DNA from: Aequoribacter sp049615385
Lineage (GTDB): Bacteria > Pseudomonadota > Gammaproteobacteria > Pseudomonadales > Halieaceae
Reading direction: 5' to 3' (one strand)
Assembly: GCF_049615385.1 (NCBI RefSeq)
Contig: NZ_JBMZFL010000011.1
Length of the DNA: 64,000 nt
Every line of letters starts with the position of its first letter. The first letter of the stretch is position 1. This document shows positions 52,201 through 60,991 of this stretch, piece after piece. Made by a program: the position numbers and the translations under genes. The notes under the pieces are model-generated. The model was given only the letters and a program-made list of their open reading frames with translations, did no database searches and had not been told where the DNA came from.

Positions 52201-53419
52201 TTTCTATCAAAATGGTATTGTCACGACCTTGCATAATTTACGGGCAAGACCAGTCGATGCCCTCGAAAAAGAATTAGAGCATTTTGCCAAGAAACGGCCT
52301 TTGGGCTTGATTTTGCCATCGCTGTATTCGGAACTTGAGGCGCCGGCCTTGGGGAACATCGTTAAAGAGCTCCAAAAAGTATCGTATCTAAATCAGATTG
52401 TGGTGGGGCTTGATCGAGCCACTCCGGCCGAGTACCAGCATGCATTGCGGTTCTTTGAACGATTGCCTCAGCATCATCGTATTTTGTGGAATGATGGCCC
52501 CCGGTTAAAGGCGCTGGACGCTGAGCTAGAGGCCCTGGATCTTGCTCCCAAGGAATTGGGTAAAGGGCGCAATGTTTGGTATTGCATGGGTTATGTGTTG
52601 GCCTCCAATCGCGCCGAGGCGGTAGCCTTGCACGATTGTGATATCGTGACCTACGAGCGCGATTTGCTCGCAAAATTAATCTACCCCGTAGCTCATCCCA
52701 TGTTTAACTACGAGTTTTGCAAGGGCTTTTACGCTCGAGTAGCGGACGGCAAAATTAATGGTCGTGTGAGTCGGCTCTTAGTCACTCCCTTGCTCCGCGC
52801 AGCTCAAAAAGTGTTGGGCAACATTGAGTATTTGACCTTTATGGACAGCTTTCGCTACCCCTTGGCAGGCGAATTTTCTTTCCGTCGAGATGTGTTGACG
52901 GATCTGCGAATTCCCAGCGATTGGGGGCTAGAGATCGGCGTGCTATCTGAGATGTACCGCAACTATGCCAACAATCGATTGTGTCAGGCAGAGATCGCTG
53001 ACCACTACGACCATAAGCATCAAGACTTGTCCGAGAATGACTCGCAGGCGGGTTTGTCACGTATGTCGATCGATATCTCTAAGGCCTTGTTCCGTAAGTT
53101 GGCCACCCAAGGCGTTACCTTAAGTCCTGAGATTTTTCGTGCCATTAAAGCGAGTTATTACCGCATAGCGCTGGATTTTGTCGAGAGCTATCGCAACGAC
53201 GCCATCATGAATGGCTTAACGGTCGATATTCATGCCGAGGAGCGAGCGGTCGAATTGTTTGCAGATAACATCATTCAAGCGGGCGAAGTATTTCTGGCGC
53301 GCCCCAAAGAGCGGCCCTTTATTCCCTCTTGGAACCGTGTGATAAGCGCTGTTCCTGATGTGCTTGAGCGCTTATATGAAGCTGTGGAGCTAGATTACTT
53401 GGATAATCGCGGAGGTTAG
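52193..53419 (+). CDS. gpgS: Glucosyl-3-phosphoglycerate synthase (GpgS family)
   Basis: A 408-residue retaining GT-A glycosyltransferase. Visible: GLDRATPAEYQHA, the sugar-nucleotide region GKGRNVWYCMGYVLAS, the metal-binding DCD at residues 148-150, and FSFRRDVLTDLRIPSDWGLEIGVLSEMYRN. It transfers glucose from an NDP-glucose to 3-phosphoglycerate. It is larger than the mycobacterial enzyme, mainly through its C-terminal helical part, as in other proteobacterial GpgS. Its product is dephosphorylated by the preceding gene product. Confidence 0.88.
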   Translation: MADFYQNGIVTTLHNLRARPVDALEKELEHFAKKRPLGLILPSLYSELEAPALGNIVKELQKVSYLNQIVVGLDRATPAEYQHALRFFERLPQHHRILWNDGPRLKALDAELEALDLAPKELGKGRNVWYCMGYVLASNRAEAVALHDCDIVTYERDLLAKLIYPVAHPMFNYEFCKGFYARVADGKINGRVSRLLVTPLLRAAQKVLGNIEYLTFMDSFRYPLAGEFSFRRDVLTDLRIPSDWGLEIGVLSEMYRNYANNRLCQAEIADHYDHKHQDLSENDSQAGLSRMSIDISKALFRKLATQGVTLSPEIFRAIKASYYRIALDFVESYRNDAIMNGLTVDIHAEERAVELFADNIIQAGEVFLARPKERPFIPSWNRVISAVPDVLERLYEAVELDYLDNRGG

Positions 53420-53420
53420 T

Positions 53421-55181
53421 GTGGCGTTGATATCACCCTTTGAGCATCTAACAGAGCGCGTTAAACATTTGCTGCATCAAATTTATGAGGATGTTTCGGG
53501 TGATTTCGATATTGAAGCGCTAGTGGAAATTCTCCTTGCAGAAATGCGTCTAAGTGAAGAGTCGACCCAACCCCTAGCGCATAAAAATGTTTGGAGCCAA
53601 CATGATGCGTGGGTCATCACTTATGGGGATACGATCGTTTCCGAAGACGAAAAGCCCCTTATTACGCTGGGACGATTTCTTGATCAGAATTTGTCAGGGG
53701 CCATTAACGGTGTGCATGTATTGCCGTTTTATCCGTACAGCTCTGACGATGGTTTTGCCGTACTCGATTACTCCAGTGTGAATGAAACCCTAGGGTCTTG
53801 GGGTGATATTCAAGCCTTAGCGTCGCGCTACTCGCTTATGGCTGATTTGGTCATTAATCACTGTTCAAGCCGTTCGCTGTGGTTTCAGAATTTCCTGAAA
53901 GGGGTGCACCCCGGCGCTGATTATTTTTATACCGCCAGTCCAGATGACGATCTGAGTACCGTTGTTCGTCCAAGAACCTCACCCCTGTTGCAAGAGGTCG
54001 ATACCGCATTAGGTACGCGGCACGTGTGGTGCACGTTTAGTCACGATCAGGTCGATTTGGATTTTCGTAATCCTGACGTGCTGCGGCAATTCGTATCCAT
54101 TATTCGGTTCTACTTGGATATGGGAGTACGAATTTTCCGCTTAGATGCGGTGGCATTTTTATGGAAGCAGGCCGGTACGCCCAGCATCAACTTGCCGCAG
54201 ACTCATGCTGTCGTGCGTCTGCTACGTGAACTCATGGAGCATGCAGTCTCCGAGTCAGTGATCATTACCGAAACCAACATCCCCAACATCGAGAACTTGA
54301 GCTATTTCGGTAATGGTAACGAAGCGCATGGGGTATATAACTTTAGTTTGCCGCCCCTGCTGTTACACGCCTTGGTCGGGGGTGATTGCACGCACTTGAA
54401 TCAGTGGATGATGGGAATGCCGCCTGCTAAAACCGGGACAACTTACTTTAACTTTATTGCATCGCACGATGGCATTGGTTTGCGTCCCGCAGAGGGTTTG
54501 CTGGATGATGAAGAGCTCCAGAGCCTCATAGTCGCGATGGAGGAGAGAGGCGGGCGTTTATCGAGGCGCAGCACGGCGGACGGAGACTCGCGTGTTTACG
54601 AAATCAATATTTCATTGTTTGATGCCTTGTGTGATCCGGTCGATGAATCCATCGACACCGGTATAGAGCGAATGGTCTGTGCTCATGCACTGATGTTCGC
54701 GTTGGCGGGTATCCCCGGCATTTATATTCACAGCTTGCTCGGCACTCGCAATGACTACGAGCGATTGGAGCATTTAGGCTATAATCGCGCCATCAATCGG
54801 CGGCAATGGTCCGAGTCGGAGTTATTGGCGCAGTTAGGTGATGAGTCCTCAAGTCATGCGCGAGTTTTAACAGACCTCAAGAATTTGTTGAGCATAAGGC
54901 AGCGACAATCGGCGTTTCATCCCAACGCAGCGCAGTTTTTGTTGCATCTTCATAAAGAGGTGTTCGGGTTTTGGCGCGAGAGTCTTGATGGCCGTCAACG
55001 TATTTTTTGCTTGTTTAATTTGGCAGGAACCCCCCAAGAAGTGCATATGGCTGATTTGAATTTGGTGGAGCCTTATTGGGTGGATCTGATATCGGGGCAA
55101 GACCATGTGGATCGTAACCAGCGAGTATTGTTGAGGCCCTATCAAAGCCTGTGGTTAACAAATTTACCTAATCATCAGTAA
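53421..55181 (+). CDS. GH13_18 phosphorylase, probable glucosylglycerate phosphorylase
   Basis: A 586-residue sucrose-phosphorylase-like enzyme. Motifs in order: HVLPFYPYSSDDGF, ADLVINHCS, the nucleophile in VRIFRLDAVAFLWKQAG, the acid/base in IITETNIPN and the stabiliser in IASHDGIGLRPAEG. GH13_18 includes sucrose, sucrose-6-phosphate and glucosylglycerate phosphorylases; the RPAEG form and the gene neighbourhood favour glucosylglycerate, giving glucose 1-phosphate and glycerate. The start is GTG 53421 with GGAGG 5 bases upstream. Having this with gpgS in one operon means synthesis and breakdown are encoded together. Confidence 0.85.
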   Translation: MALISPFEHLTERVKHLLHQIYEDVSGDFDIEALVEILLAEMRLSEESTQPLAHKNVWSQHDAWVITYGDTIVSEDEKPLITLGRFLDQNLSGAINGVHVLPFYPYSSDDGFAVLDYSSVNETLGSWGDIQALASRYSLMADLVINHCSSRSLWFQNFLKGVHPGADYFYTASPDDDLSTVVRPRTSPLLQEVDTALGTRHVWCTFSHDQVDLDFRNPDVLRQFVSIIRFYLDMGVRIFRLDAVAFLWKQAGTPSINLPQTHAVVRLLRELMEHAVSESVIITETNIPNIENLSYFGNGNEAHGVYNFSLPPLLLHALVGGDCTHLNQWMMGMPPAKTGTTYFNFIASHDGIGLRPAEGLLDDEELQSLIVAMEERGGRLSRRSTADGDSRVYEINISLFDALCDPVDESIDTGIERMVCAHALMFALAGIPGIYIHSLLGTRNDYERLEHLGYNRAINRRQWSESELLAQLGDESSSHARVLTDLKNLLSIRQRQSAFHPNAAQFLLHLHKEVFGFWRESLDGRQRIFCLFNLAGTPQEVHMADLNLVEPYWVDLISGQDHVDRNQRVLLRPYQSLWLTNLPNHQ

Positions 55182-56433
55182 GAGTTTGGTAGCAGAGCGC
55201 GCGCAGGTGTTGGCTTACTTCTGAGGGATTGAGAACCGCGTTTCCTGATTGCACAGACCACTCATTAAAACTTAATAAGCCCGTCTTTGGCGGTGCTAGT
55301 TGATGGATGAATTTAAGCGTTCTGAACCCGTCAAACCACAGGTGCAACTGTCGCTGAAATTGCTCGGGGGTTGGGCCGTGCCTTTGGCAATGCGCTAGCG
55401 CTGATTCGACCCCCAGTGTTTTGAGTGCCGTTATTGCCTCTTCTGGCAAGGCGGCTGTCAATGCATCGAACGTCTGGGCGCCCGAGGCGACGTTCGCTAA
55501 AAAGCCTTTTAGACTCTCAAAAACCCTCGGAGGATAAAATATCTGAGTGTTCAGGGGTGTCGCCTCATCGCTCAAGGTGTTCACACCTTGCCCCGTGCCG
55601 AATGGAGTTCGGTCTGAGCGCCTAGGTGACAACATAACGGTCGACGTTAAGCCCAGTGTTCGGATTTTGCCTAACTTATTGGTCTTGTTTAACAGATAAA
55701 AATCTTCACCCGCAGCTCGTTTGGGTATGCCGCGAACCTGCGCGTAGGCTTTAGCGCGCATCGCCATGCAGCTGCCAATAGAGTGATGCGCGTAAGGTGA
55801 TTTTGCGTGTAGGAGTCCGGCCACATAATGATGCAACTTAACTTCATACAAAGCCAATGCCAGTTGCTCTTCTGGCGATTCGGCCTGGCTATGACTAAAT
55901 GGGTAGACAACCGCGGGGGTATCGATTTTGGGTTCTGGCAAGGCCTCAAAGTAGGTTTCGGGTAGGCGGGCGTCGGCATCGGTCATGGCAATCCAGTCGC
56001 TTTGGATGAGTCCATGAACATGCCATTTTAAAGCAACATCTGCGGCGAGTTTGCGTGCAAGACCGACACCGTGTTTGGGGTTAAAGCCCGGTTGATTGGT
56101 GCTACGGTCAACCAGCAGGATATGACGGTTGTCGCCATCGAGTGTGATGAGTCGATCATGAGATCCGAGATCGAGGCTCGGATGTTCGCAAGACAGCGAT
56201 TCAACCAAGCTGATATTAACACCACTCTCACGTCCCCGTGGGTGATTCACGACCAGTATGGTCAGTACATTCGCAGTTTTGGGCAGCGCCTCAATAAACG
56301 CGGAAGATTCATTAAAGCAGGGTATGCACACTACCCATTGCCACTGATACGCGTGCTGGCCGTGTTGAGGCGGGGCTGGAAGATTCGGTTCCGCGTAGCG
56401 GCTGAGGTATTGCTGGATGCTTTTGTGCACCAC
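55168..56433 (-). CDS. Family-2-like glycosyltransferase
   Basis: A 421-residue cytoplasmic GT-A transferase. The N-terminal nucleotide-binding strand reads VVCIPCFNESSAFIEALP, and the metal motif DAD occurs in IAMTDADARLPETYFEAL. A later GEDFYLLNKTNKLGKIRTLG carries the typical ED acceptor-side pair. No membrane helices. Donor and acceptor are unknown. Its stop overlaps the phosphorylase gene by 14 bases, so it is convergent with the glucosylglycerate genes and may act on related metabolites, but that is only proximity. Confidence 0.8.
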   Translation of the reverse strand: MVHKSIQQYLSRYAEPNLPAPPQHGQHAYQWQWVVCIPCFNESSAFIEALPKTANVLTILVVNHPRGRESGVNISLVESLSCEHPSLDLGSHDRLITLDGDNRHILLVDRSTNQPGFNPKHGVGLARKLAADVALKWHVHGLIQSDWIAMTDADARLPETYFEALPEPKIDTPAVVYPFSHSQAESPEEQLALALYEVKLHHYVAGLLHAKSPYAHHSIGSCMAMRAKAYAQVRGIPKRAAGEDFYLLNKTNKLGKIRTLGLTSTVMLSPRRSDRTPFGTGQGVNTLSDEATPLNTQIFYPPRVFESLKGFLANVASGAQTFDALTAALPEEAITALKTLGVESALAHCQRHGPTPEQFQRQLHLWFDGFRTLKFIHQLAPPKTGLLSFNEWSVQSGNAVLNPSEVSQHLRALCYQTLTDD

Positions 56434-56439
56434 TCAGAC

Positions 56440-57015
56440 CTAGTGTAAGGCTGCGCGCAGGGGCATTGACCTGACAATATCCGCCTCGATATCGAGCAGC
56501 TCCTGCCAGCGCTCATCGACCTCGACTTGAGGTAAATACAAATAGGCTAGATTGAGGAACGTCTCGTAATGGCGCTCTTCTGAACGAGCGATCGCGGTAT
56601 AAAACTGCTTGATTCCCGGTTCTTCTAATGCCTCAGCCACAAGGCCAAAGCGCTCGGCGCCTCGAGCCTCTATGATGCTGGCGGTAAGAAGCCGGTCCAT
56701 CAAATAAATGTCCTGACCCTGACGGATACTTTTTCGAAACTCAATCACGTAGGGGTCCTTTGTGTCTGCTGCCGTAATAAGACCTCGAGCGTGGATCCAC
56801 TTGACGACCTCCCGATAATGGCTCAGTTCTTCAACAGCTAGGTCGGCCATGGTGCTGACCAGCTCGACTTTATCGGGGTAGTGACTCAACATGGATATCG
56901 CCATACCGGAGGCCTTTTTTTCTGCGGCGGCATGATCCAGCAAAAACTCGTCAAAGTCGGCCAATACAGTGTTAACCCACTCGGGCGAGGTGGCGTAGCG
57001 CAGAGGTGAAGTCAT
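56440..57015 (-). CDS. miaE: tRNA 2-methylthio-N6-isopentenyladenosine-37 hydroxylase MiaE
   Basis: A 191-residue non-haem diiron monooxygenase that hydroxylates the isopentenyl group of modified A37 in tRNA. Iron-binding motifs are visible as repeated E-x-x-H pairs: LLDHAAAEKKASGMA, VEELSHYREVVKW, EARGAERFG and ARSEERHYETFL. It lies six bases upstream of the glycosyltransferase gene, so they may be co-transcribed. It shares a 130-base divergent gap with fabV. Confidence 0.93.
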   Translation of the reverse strand: MTSPLRYATSPEWVNTVLADFDEFLLDHAAAEKKASGMAISMLSHYPDKVELVSTMADLAVEELSHYREVVKWIHARGLITAADTKDPYVIEFRKSIRQGQDIYLMDRLLTASIIEARGAERFGLVAEALEEPGIKQFYTAIARSEERHYETFLNLAYLYLPQVEVDERWQELLDIEADIVRSMPLRAALH

Positions 57016-57147
57016 CGTGAATCCTTGTGTTGGTCAGCGCGTATTGAACGAAAAATAAGCGCCAAACTCAAGGAGTGCGCCTGTTTTGGTAGGCTGTGTT
57101 AGACTTGCGCCAGAATTACAGTTTGCCCGATTTACAAGGAATACAGC

Positions 57148-58350
57148 ATGGTTATTAAGCCTAAGGTTCGCGGATTTTTATGCACCACGACACATCCTGA
57201 GGGATGCGCCGAAAACGTCCGTCGACAAATTCGATATACTCAATCACAGGGCGCTATTGAAAATGGCCCGCAGCGCGTTTTAGTGATTGGTGCGTCCACT
57301 GGCTATGGCCTTGCCTCGCGCATTACAGCGGCCTTTGGGTGTGGCGCGAGTACCTTAGGTATTTTCTTCGAGAAGCCCGGGACCGAGAAAAAGCCAGGCA
57401 CTGCGGGTTGGTATAACTCAGCCGCGTTCCATGACTGTGCTCAAGAAGAAGGGCTGTACGCGAAAAGTATTAACGGTGATGCCTTCTCAAACGAGCTCAA
57501 ACAGCAAACTATTGATGTTATCCGAAAAGATCTGGGTCAAGTGGACTTAGTGGTGTATTCGCTCGCGGCACCTCGCCGAACTCACCCCGATACGGGCGTT
57601 GTGTACTCTTCGACTCTAAAGCCCATTGGCGCGGCTTGTACTCAAAAGGGTGTGAATACCGACAAAGAGAGCATTCAAGACTTCCACTTAGAGCCCGCAA
57701 ATGAGGAAGAAATTGCGAACACAGTGGCGGTTATGGGTGGCGAAGATTGGCAGATGTGGATTGATGCTTTAGACGCCGCTGGCGTTCTAGCTGATGGTGC
57801 CAAGACGACTGCATATACCTACATTGGCGAGAAGTTAACTTGGGATATTTACTGGCATGGCACCATTGGTGCGGCCAAAAAAGATTTAGACAAGCGCGTT
57901 GTGGATATTCGTGCCAAATTGGCGGAAAAAGACGGCGATGCTCGAGTATCTGTGCTAAAAGCCGTAGTGACTCAGGCCAGTGCTGCAATTCCCGCTATGC
58001 CCATTTACTTGGCCATTTTATTCAAAGTGATGAAGGCTAAAGGCGTACACGAAAGTTGTATTGAACAAATCCAATATTTGTTCCGTCACGGTTTGTACTC
58101 TGCAGCGCCCGATATGGACGATGAGGGGCGGTTACGTGCCGACGCTAAGGAGCTCGCTGACGATGTTCAAGCGGCTGTCGCCGAGGCGTGGGATCAAATT
58201 GATACCGATAACTTGAATACGCTGTCTGACTTTGCGGGTTATAAGCGTGAGTTTTTGCAGTTGTTCGGTTTTGAAGTTGAGGGTGTCGATTATGACGCCG
58301 ACGTTGACCCTGTAGTCGATATTGATGGACTAATTGAGCCCAATGTTTGA
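57148..58350 (+). CDS. fabV: Trans-2-enoyl-ACP/CoA reductase FabV
   Basis: A 400-residue NADH-dependent reductase that completes the fatty acid elongation cycle. The N-terminus MVIKPKVRGFLCTTTHPEGCAENV, cofactor motif GASTGYGLASR, the YSLAAPRRTHPDTG region and the catalytic YxxxxxxxxK region (AYTYIGEKLTW...AAKKDLDK) are characteristic. FabV is the triclosan-tolerant type of enoyl reductase. Length is normal. It overlaps the next gene by 8 bases. Confidence 0.96.
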   Translation: MVIKPKVRGFLCTTTHPEGCAENVRRQIRYTQSQGAIENGPQRVLVIGASTGYGLASRITAAFGCGASTLGIFFEKPGTEKKPGTAGWYNSAAFHDCAQEEGLYAKSINGDAFSNELKQQTIDVIRKDLGQVDLVVYSLAAPRRTHPDTGVVYSSTLKPIGAACTQKGVNTDKESIQDFHLEPANEEEIANTVAVMGGEDWQMWIDALDAAGVLADGAKTTAYTYIGEKLTWDIYWHGTIGAAKKDLDKRVVDIRAKLAEKDGDARVSVLKAVVTQASAAIPAMPIYLAILFKVMKAKGVHESCIEQIQYLFRHGLYSAAPDMDDEGRLRADAKELADDVQAAVAEAWDQIDTDNLNTLSDFAGYKREFLQLFGFEVEGVDYDADVDPVVDIDGLIEPNV

Positions 58351-59173
58351 GCCCGGCATAGCGCGTCAGCTGTCGCCGCTTGTTCGGCGGATAACAGCAC
58401 CTAATCCAGGCCCGATGACAGGGCCTGGCACCAATACCTATCTTTTAGGCACCGACCAGATTGCGGTCATTGACCCGGGCCCCGCCATCGATAGCCATAT
58501 TGATGCGATTATGGCGGCAAGCGCTGGGAAGATCGGACAAATTTTTTGCACGCATACGCACAGTGATCATTCGCCTGCCGCTGCAAAGCTTGCTGAACTC
58601 ACAGGGGCTGAGCTTATTGGAGCACCGCCACCCAACGATCCCTACAACGATCAGACATTTAGTCCTACGGTGAGTGTGTTTGACGGCCAACGCTTCAAGG
58701 GTTCTGACTTCACTGTGTTGGCTGTGCATACCCCCGGTCATGTCGGTAACCATTATTGTTTTTTGCTGGAAGAAGAGGGCATGGTCTTCGCTGGAGATCA
58801 TGTGATGAACGGTTCAACGGTGGTGATTATTCCCCCCAGCGGCGACATGAAACATTACGTCGAGTCTCTGCAAAAACTGGCGCAACTCCCTTTGCAGGTG
58901 ATCGCGCCCGCGCACGGTGATTTGATTGGCGCGCCCCTAGATGAGATTAATGGCCTGATCGCGCACCGACTCAAGCGTGAGGCTAAGGTGGTTGAGACCT
59001 TGGAGCGAATCGGTGCCAAGACGATCGCCGAGATGGTTTCAGCAGTATATGATGATGTACATCCTGATTTACATACCTGGGCCAAGTTGTCACTGGAAGC
59101 ACATTTACTAAAATTAGAGGTCGAAATGCGAGTCAGTCGCTCTTCCGATGAGCGTTGGGCACTGATAAAGTAA
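58343..59173 (+). CDS. Metallo-beta-lactamase-fold hydrolase (LACTB2-like)
   Basis: About 276 residues from ATG 58343 (TTG 58334 would add three). Motifs: GPGTNTYLLG near the N-terminus, zinc site THTHSDHSPAA, HTPGHVGNHYCFLL, GDHVMNGSTVVIIPPSGD and a C-terminal helical domain (RLKREAKVVETLERIGAKT), as in LACTB2-type hydrolases. Relatives act as RNases or thioesterases. Its place between fabV and an acyl-CoA ligase suggests acyl-thioester hydrolysis, but this is not shown by sequence. Confidence 0.85.
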   Translation: MFEPGIARQLSPLVRRITAPNPGPMTGPGTNTYLLGTDQIAVIDPGPAIDSHIDAIMAASAGKIGQIFCTHTHSDHSPAAAKLAELTGAELIGAPPPNDPYNDQTFSPTVSVFDGQRFKGSDFTVLAVHTPGHVGNHYCFLLEEEGMVFAGDHVMNGSTVVIIPPSGDMKHYVESLQKLAQLPLQVIAPAHGDLIGAPLDEINGLIAHRLKREAKVVETLERIGAKTIAEMVSAVYDDVHPDLHTWAKLSLEAHLLKLEVEMRVSRSSDERWALIK

Positions 59174-59205
59174 CCGCTGTAAACATTTAACAATAAGGAG
59201 TAGCG

Positions 59206-60834
59206 ATGAATGGTTTAATGATGAGTGTTTCACTCAATCTGAAGTCGATTATTGAACACGGTACGCGAGTCAACGGTGATGGTGAAATTGTATCGGTAAC
59301 TCGAGACAATCCGCGCCATCGTTACACGTACCAAGAGGCGTTTACGCGGGCAAATCAACTTGCGTCCGCGATGTCGTCTTGGAGCTTGCAGCCCGGCGAT
59401 CGCGTTGCAACTCTCGCCTGGAACGACTACCGACACTTCGAAACCTACTACGCAGTAGGGTGCTCTGGTTACGTGACTCATACCATCAACCCACGTTTAT
59501 TCCCCGAGCAGTTGGTGTTTATCATCAATCATGCTGATGATCAGTACGTATTTCTGGATGCCGACTTTGTGCCTTTGGTGGAAAAAATCGCCGACCAATG
59601 CCCAGGCGTAAAAGGCTACGTAGTGATGATCAGTGAAGATCAAATGCCAGAGACCACACTTCCCAATGCAATGTGCTACGAGACCTTGGTGGCATCTGCC
59701 GCCGCCGATTACGAGTGGCCCGATGTCGACGAAAACGCTGCCTGTGCCTTGTGCTATACCTCGGGCACAACGGGTAATCCTAAAGGTGTTTTGTACTCAC
59801 ACCGTTCGACTATTCTGCACGCGTATGCCGGCTTAATGCCCGATGCGATGGGTCTGGGGCAAGCCGATGTGATTTTACCGATCGTACCGATGTTCCATGT
59901 GAATGCGTGGGGCTTGCCTTACGCTTGTCCGATGATTGGCGCCAAAATGGTCATGCCAGGCAACAAAATGGGTGATGGTGAAACACTCGCTGCATTAATT
60001 AACGAAGAAAGCGTGACTTTTTCTGCAGGCGTTCCCACCGTCTGGCTGAGTCTAATTAACTATCTGAAGCAGTCCGGCATGCGCGTAGAATCGTTACGTC
60101 GCGTTATCGTAGGCGGCTCGGCGTGTCCCTTATCGATTATGGAAGATTTTGATACCTATGGCGTGGAGACCCGCGTCGGTTGGGGTATGACTGAAATGAG
60201 CCCCTTGGGTACGACTAACCCCAGCATGGATATTCGCGACGAAATTCCAGCGGACGAATTCGCGAAATTGCGCTTGAAAGCTGGACGTCCAATTTACGGC
60301 TGCGAAGTCAAAATTACGGATGACGATAATAACGAATTGCCATGGGATGGCGTAGCTTTTGGCTCGCTCAAAGTGCGTGGCCCCTGGATTTGCAGTGCGT
60401 ACTACAAATTAGACGGTAGCTCAGCGCACGGTGAGGACGGATGGTTTGAAACGGGTGATGTAGCGACGATTGATCCTCGGGGTTATATCGCCATCACAGA
60501 TCGAACCAAAGACGTGATCAAGTCGGGCGGTGAATGGATTTCATCGATCGACGTCGAAAACGTGGCGACCGATCACCCGAAGGTGGCAGAGGCGGCAGTC
60601 ATTGGCCGTATTCACGACAAGTGGGGTGAGCGGCCTTTATTGATCGTGGTACGAAACGCACAGGGTGCTGATTTAACCTCCGAGGAAATTACCGAGTGGT
60701 TCGACGGTAAAATTGCGAAGTGGTGGACGCCTGATGCGGTTGAGTTCATCGATGAGATGCCACATACGGCAACCGGTAAAATCCAGAAAACGACACTGCG
60801 AGATATGTTTGCTGACTTTAAGTTCTCAAGTTGA
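59206..60834 (+). CDS. Medium/long-chain fatty-acid-CoA ligase (AlkK-like)
   Basis: A 542-residue adenylate-forming enzyme that activates fatty acids to acyl-CoA. The ATP motif is CYTSGTTGNPKGVLYSHRS; VGWGMTEMSPLG and GWFETGDVATIDPRGYIAITDRTKDVIKSGGEWIS follow, and the C-terminal catalytic Lys is in TATGKIQKTTLRDMF. The start ATG has AAGGAG six bases upstream. It is followed by a strong terminator, so it ends the fabV transcription unit. Confidence 0.92.
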   Translation: MNGLMMSVSLNLKSIIEHGTRVNGDGEIVSVTRDNPRHRYTYQEAFTRANQLASAMSSWSLQPGDRVATLAWNDYRHFETYYAVGCSGYVTHTINPRLFPEQLVFIINHADDQYVFLDADFVPLVEKIADQCPGVKGYVVMISEDQMPETTLPNAMCYETLVASAAADYEWPDVDENAACALCYTSGTTGNPKGVLYSHRSTILHAYAGLMPDAMGLGQADVILPIVPMFHVNAWGLPYACPMIGAKMVMPGNKMGDGETLAALINEESVTFSAGVPTVWLSLINYLKQSGMRVESLRRVIVGGSACPLSIMEDFDTYGVETRVGWGMTEMSPLGTTNPSMDIRDEIPADEFAKLRLKAGRPIYGCEVKITDDDNNELPWDGVAFGSLKVRGPWICSAYYKLDGSSAHGEDGWFETGDVATIDPRGYIAITDRTKDVIKSGGEWISSIDVENVATDHPKVAEAAVIGRIHDKWGERPLLIVVRNAQGADLTSEEITEWFDGKIAKWWTPDAVEFIDEMPHTATGKIQKTTLRDMFADFKFSS

Positions 60835-60852
60835 GTCAGCATGTAATCCCAG

Positions 60853-60881
60853 AAGCCCGCTCTTCGTAGCGGGCTTTTTTT
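60853..60881 (+). terminator. Rho-independent terminator after the acyl-CoA ligase
   Basis: AAGCCCGCT/AGCGGGCTT stem of 9 bp, six-base loop CTTCGT, then a T-run. It closes the plus-strand fabV operon. Confidence 0.92.
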
Positions 60882-60936
60882 AGGTTCGCGAATTTGGTTT
60901 ACTTTTTTAGTCTCGACGACTGTGAATCGCATGCGC

Positions 60937-60969
60937 AAAAAAAAGCCCAGTAGCCTGGGCTACTGGGCT
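60937..60969 (-). terminator. Rho-independent terminator of groESL
   Basis: On the minus strand GCCCAGTAGC/GCTACTGGGC form a perfect 10-bp stem with a four-base loop, followed by eight T (A-run 60937-60944 on the plus strand). It lies 23 bases after the groEL stop. Confidence 0.93.
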
Positions 60970-60991
60970 CTCCGTTAAGCGTAAGGCTAGC

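Noticed and set aside
50442..55181. Mannosylglycerate rather than glucosylglycerate pathway
   Set aside because: The phosphatase alone would allow it, but the transferase is GpgS-like and a GH13_18 glucoside phosphorylase is in the same operon; no mannosyl-3-phosphoglycerate synthase is seen.
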